From the NCBI GenBank assembly GCA_038251595.1, contig JBBSBC010000043.1:1-23921 (forward strand): a DNA stretch of 23,921 bases, written 5' to 3'. Shown in pieces: positions 22,098-23,921 of the stretch. Origin of the DNA: JADLCX01 sp038251595. Its GTDB lineage: Bacteria > Planctomycetota > Phycisphaerae > Phycisphaerales > UBA1924. Position 1 is the first letter of the stretch. Each line of letters begins with the position of its first letter. The notes under the pieces were generated by a model. That model was given only the letters and a program-made list of their open reading frames with translations, searched no databases and was not told where the DNA came from. The position numbers and the translations under genes are program-made.

Positions 22098-22125
22098 GAG
22101 GCATGAGGCACGAGGCACGAGGCGG
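22098..22125 (+). repeat. 7-bp microrepeat array (four units)
   Basis: Units gaggcat, gaggcac, gaggcac, gaggcgg run head to tail in the 67-bp gap between two minus-strand genes. From memory, similar gaggca(t/c) strings are scattered between genes in related planctomycete genomes; that is not shown here. Confidence 0.75.
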
Positions 22126-22133
22126 CGGACGTA

Positions 22134-22973
22134 TCAATCGCCACCGCCCCCACATCCGCCGCCTCCGCCGCAGCCGCTACTTCCGCTGCACCCGCTTGCT
22201 CCATCGTCGCAGCTGGTGTCCGACTCACGATCAGTTGTGCCGCAGCCGAAGGCCCAGAATCCGCCGCAGCCCAATGTGCTTGAGTTCGAACACCGAGAGC
22301 GATCGCGCCGTCGGTGATGCTTCACAACCGCCGCGATCAGGAACAGAACCGCCATGGCTACCGCGAAGATGGCGATCCAGTCATAGCGGGTGAGGCCGGT
22401 TCCGAGTAGAGATCCCCAACCGCCCGCGGCCGCGGCGGCTGCGAAGAGCGCCGCACTTCCCAGCACGCGCTGACAGGTCTTCCGCTTTGGGACCATCCAG
22501 TACGCCGCCGCGTTGACCCGCTGCCAGCGGAGTGTCGGGTCGAAGCGCACAGTCGAGCTTGGCCAGATGTCGGAGGGGGGCGGCTCGCCGAACGTGGTCG
22601 CGTAGGACTGTTTGGTCTTGGCGTACCAATCGTCGAACTTGACATTCTCGACTCTGCCGCCGCGCGTCGGATCGTGGTGCAGCGGGCGAGGCAGGACCTC
22701 GCGGGTCAGGCGGTCCCAGTATGACCGGGTGTAGGTCGTGTGCAGGTGCCATGCCTGATCGATCTCGTCGGAGGGTGTGACGGGGTGGGAGGTGGTCATT
22801 GCAAGAAACAGGAATTTCTTATATTCATCAACCACACGCCTGGCGAACCCGACACCCCAGGCATTCTCGCGGGCCAGACGCTCGGCGAAAGTCAGGTCTG
22901 GCGATCGATTCTTCTGATTGTCGATTTCGAAGGCCTCGATCCGGGTCCAGAGTTGTCGCATCGACTCGTTCAT
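22134..22973 (-). CDS. GRDP-like (glycine-rich domain) protein with Gly/Cys-rich tail
   Basis: 279 aa. The N-terminal 150 residues contain LTFAERLARENAWGVGFARRVVDEYKKFLFLA and the strongly conserved PVTPSDEIDQAWHLHTTYTRSYWDRL, then PLHHDPTRGG...KFDDWYAKTKQSY, which match the glycine-rich-domain/GRDP-like group of bacterial proteins; the D..WHLH motif could bind metal. After a short linker come two hydrophobic segments (about 175-190 and 200-222), then a 50-residue tail made largely of Gly, Ser and Cys (SGCSGSSGCGGGGGCGGGGD). That tail resembles the end of TIGR04222-type membrane proteins, which are often neighbours of this family. AAAGGA upstream supports the start. Function unknown. Confidence 0.75.
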   Translation of the reverse strand: MNESMRQLWTRIEAFEIDNQKNRSPDLTFAERLARENAWGVGFARRVVDEYKKFLFLAMTTSHPVTPSDEIDQAWHLHTTYTRSYWDRLTREVLPRPLHHDPTRGGRVENVKFDDWYAKTKQSYATTFGEPPPSDIWPSSTVRFDPTLRWQRVNAAAYWMVPKRKTCQRVLGSAALFAAAAAAGGWGSLLGTGLTRYDWIAIFAVAMAVLFLIAAVVKHHRRRDRSRCSNSSTLGCGGFWAFGCGTTDRESDTSCDDGASGCSGSSGCGGGGGCGGGGD

Positions 22974-23312
22974 GCGTAGATCCTTTCTCGGCTTCGGTCA
23001 TCTTCGGTTGTCATCCGCGAGCCGCTTGCTCGCCTCACACGCAAGGATCATCGCATGTTTGCACCGCTTCGCCAAGCGGAAAAGAGCGTCTTGATCCGCT
23101 CTTGATCGGGCGTTTGGCACCACAGGTTGTGGAACACAAGGGGTTGTGGGTGAGCGGATACTGGAGTTTGGGCGGATGAGGCAAAGAACGAGAGCAGAGG
23201 GCGGGAAGAGCACGCGGAACCGGAGAAAGGCTTGTTTGAAAGCAAAGCGCTCGAGCTTGCGTGGCGGCCTCTGCGTGAACCTTGGTTCTCACGACGTATC
23301 GATCTTGATGAG
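22974..23312. other. Intergenic region between the GRDP-like gene and recQ
   Basis: 339 bp without a convincing gene. The left end is the leader of the GRDP-like gene (Shine-Dalgarno AAAGGA on the minus strand). A small hairpin CCGCTT/AAGCGG (23064-23079) has no T tract. No tRNA-like arm or clear recQ terminator was seen. Confidence 0.5.
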
Positions 23313-23921
23313 TCAAGAACCGTTCAAGGCCTTGTGATGGGTGATGACGATGCGGATCTGTTCGTAGGTTGCTTTGCCGCCGAAGTGGTCGAAGATGGCT
23401 TTGAAGCGCGGGTCTGGGAGTTTGCGCGAAGCCTCGACGATCGACGCGTAGAACGCATCATCGACCCACGGCGACACAGTCTCGGGAACGGACTCAACGA
23501 TCCACTCCGCTAGGTATTGAACAGTGGTTGACAGGGCGCGCCCGGTTTTGGCCGCGACAGCGGCGATCGACATGCCTTGTTCGAACATCGCAAACGAAGC
23601 CCTCTTGGTGTCGGTGATCGAAGCGGTCGCCTGCGCCAACTTGCGGCGCGGGCGCGAATCCGGAGCGGCGTCGAGGGGCAGCTTGTTGTGGTGGCAATAC
23701 GAGGCGATGTTCTCAACGAAGCGTTCACCGAACTCGTCGAGCTTGGCCACACCTACGCCGCGAACATGGGCGAACTGCTCGAGCGAACTTGGGCGCACGC
23801 GGGCCATCTCTTCGAGCGTGACATCGCCGAAGATGTGGTAGGCGGCAACGCCCTTCTCATCGGAGATTGCGCGACGGAGCGCGCGGAGCGACTCGAAGAG
23901 GCCGTGCTCATCGGGCGAGAG
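23313..23921 (-). CDS. recQ: RecQ-type ATP-dependent DNA helicase, C-terminal part (5' end outside window)
   Basis: The frame is open to the window edge; the last 202 residues are visible. They start with the HRDC domain: LFESLRALRRAISDEKGVAA, YHIFGDVTLEEMARVRPSSL, then FAHVRGVGVAKLDEFGERFV, the standard order for RecQ. After a linker follows a second helix-turn-helix domain (FAMFEQGMSIAAVAAKTGRA...VQYLAEWIVE), the extra C-terminal module present in many bacterial RecQ proteins. The helicase core and RQC domain lie outside the window. RecQ unwinds branched DNA in recombination and replication restart. No terminator is evident downstream. Confidence 0.9.
   Translation of the reverse strand, partial: LSPDEHGLFESLRALRRAISDEKGVAAYHIFGDVTLEEMARVRPSSLEQFAHVRGVGVAKLDEFGERFVENIASYCHHNKLPLDAAPDSRPRRKLAQATASITDTKRASFAMFEQGMSIAAVAAKTGRALSTTVQYLAEWIVESVPETVSPWVDDAFYASIVEASRKLPDPRFKAIFDHFGGKATYEQIRIVITHHKALNGS

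Noticed and set aside
22974..23312. Possible small gene or IS remnant in the recQ-GRDP gap
   Set aside because: Open frames here (about 60-95 codons) are Arg/Ser/Pro-rich, lack start signals and show no family; no terminal inverted repeats were found.
1..23921. CRISPR array, tRNA, rRNA, SRP RNA or tmRNA
   Set aside because: No regularly spaced repeats, no TpsiC-like arm in a foldable context and no SRP RNA core motif were noticed on either strand by eye; a covariance scan would be needed to exclude them fully.

Overview
The window looks like a chromosomal segment from a GC-rich planctomycete, most likely of the class Phycisphaerae. This is inferred from gene content; there is no rRNA gene to confirm it. 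The clues are a short very basic protein of the kind shared by planctomycetes, verrucomicrobia and chlamydiae (17603-17764), three exported proteins ending in a PEP-CTERM-like tail (x-Pro-x-Pro, hydrophobic stretch, RRRR), and a ResB/CcsA pair in which CcsA has a large extra N-terminal domain.

Layout. 1-4193 (+) is a tightly packed run: the end of a ResB-like protein, CcsA, an alkyladenine DNA glycosylase and a Minf_1886-like protein. 4349-5812 (+) is an AI-2E-family permease. 5884-12490 (-) is a co-directional block, in transcription order: DUF971 protein, recG, a small helix-turn-helix regulator, polX, a 34-codon relic of a GxxExxxY-type gene, and ffh. pyrF (12517-13458, +) diverges from this block across only 26 bp. 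13480-15594 (-) holds two tandem paralogous exported proteins with structured leaders and a strong terminator between them. nuoI (16038-16583, -) diverges from an unrecognised membrane protein (16667-17533, +), with a perfect 13-bp palindrome between them. Next on + come the small basic protein, a class I/II aminotransferase, a third exported protein with a long leader, and a zinc-ribbon membrane protein. The right end (-) has a small membrane-anchored protein, a GRDP-like protein with a Gly/Cys-rich tail, and the 3' end of recQ, which runs off the window.

Functionally the window is mostly housekeeping: cytochrome c assembly, DNA repair and recombination (alkyladenine glycosylase, RecG, PolX, RecQ), protein export (Ffh), pyrimidine synthesis (PyrF) and respiration (NuoI). 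No CRISPR array, prophage, intact insertion sequence or RNA gene was found. The signals that ordinary annotation would miss are: (i) a recurrent -10-like TANNNT box 5-8 nt upstream of start codons lacking a Shine-Dalgarno, suggesting leaderless transcription of many housekeeping genes, while exported and operon-internal genes have Shine-Dalgarno sites; (ii) a long compensated hairpin in the leader of one exported protein; and (iii) the GxxExxxY relic coupled to the polX stop codon.
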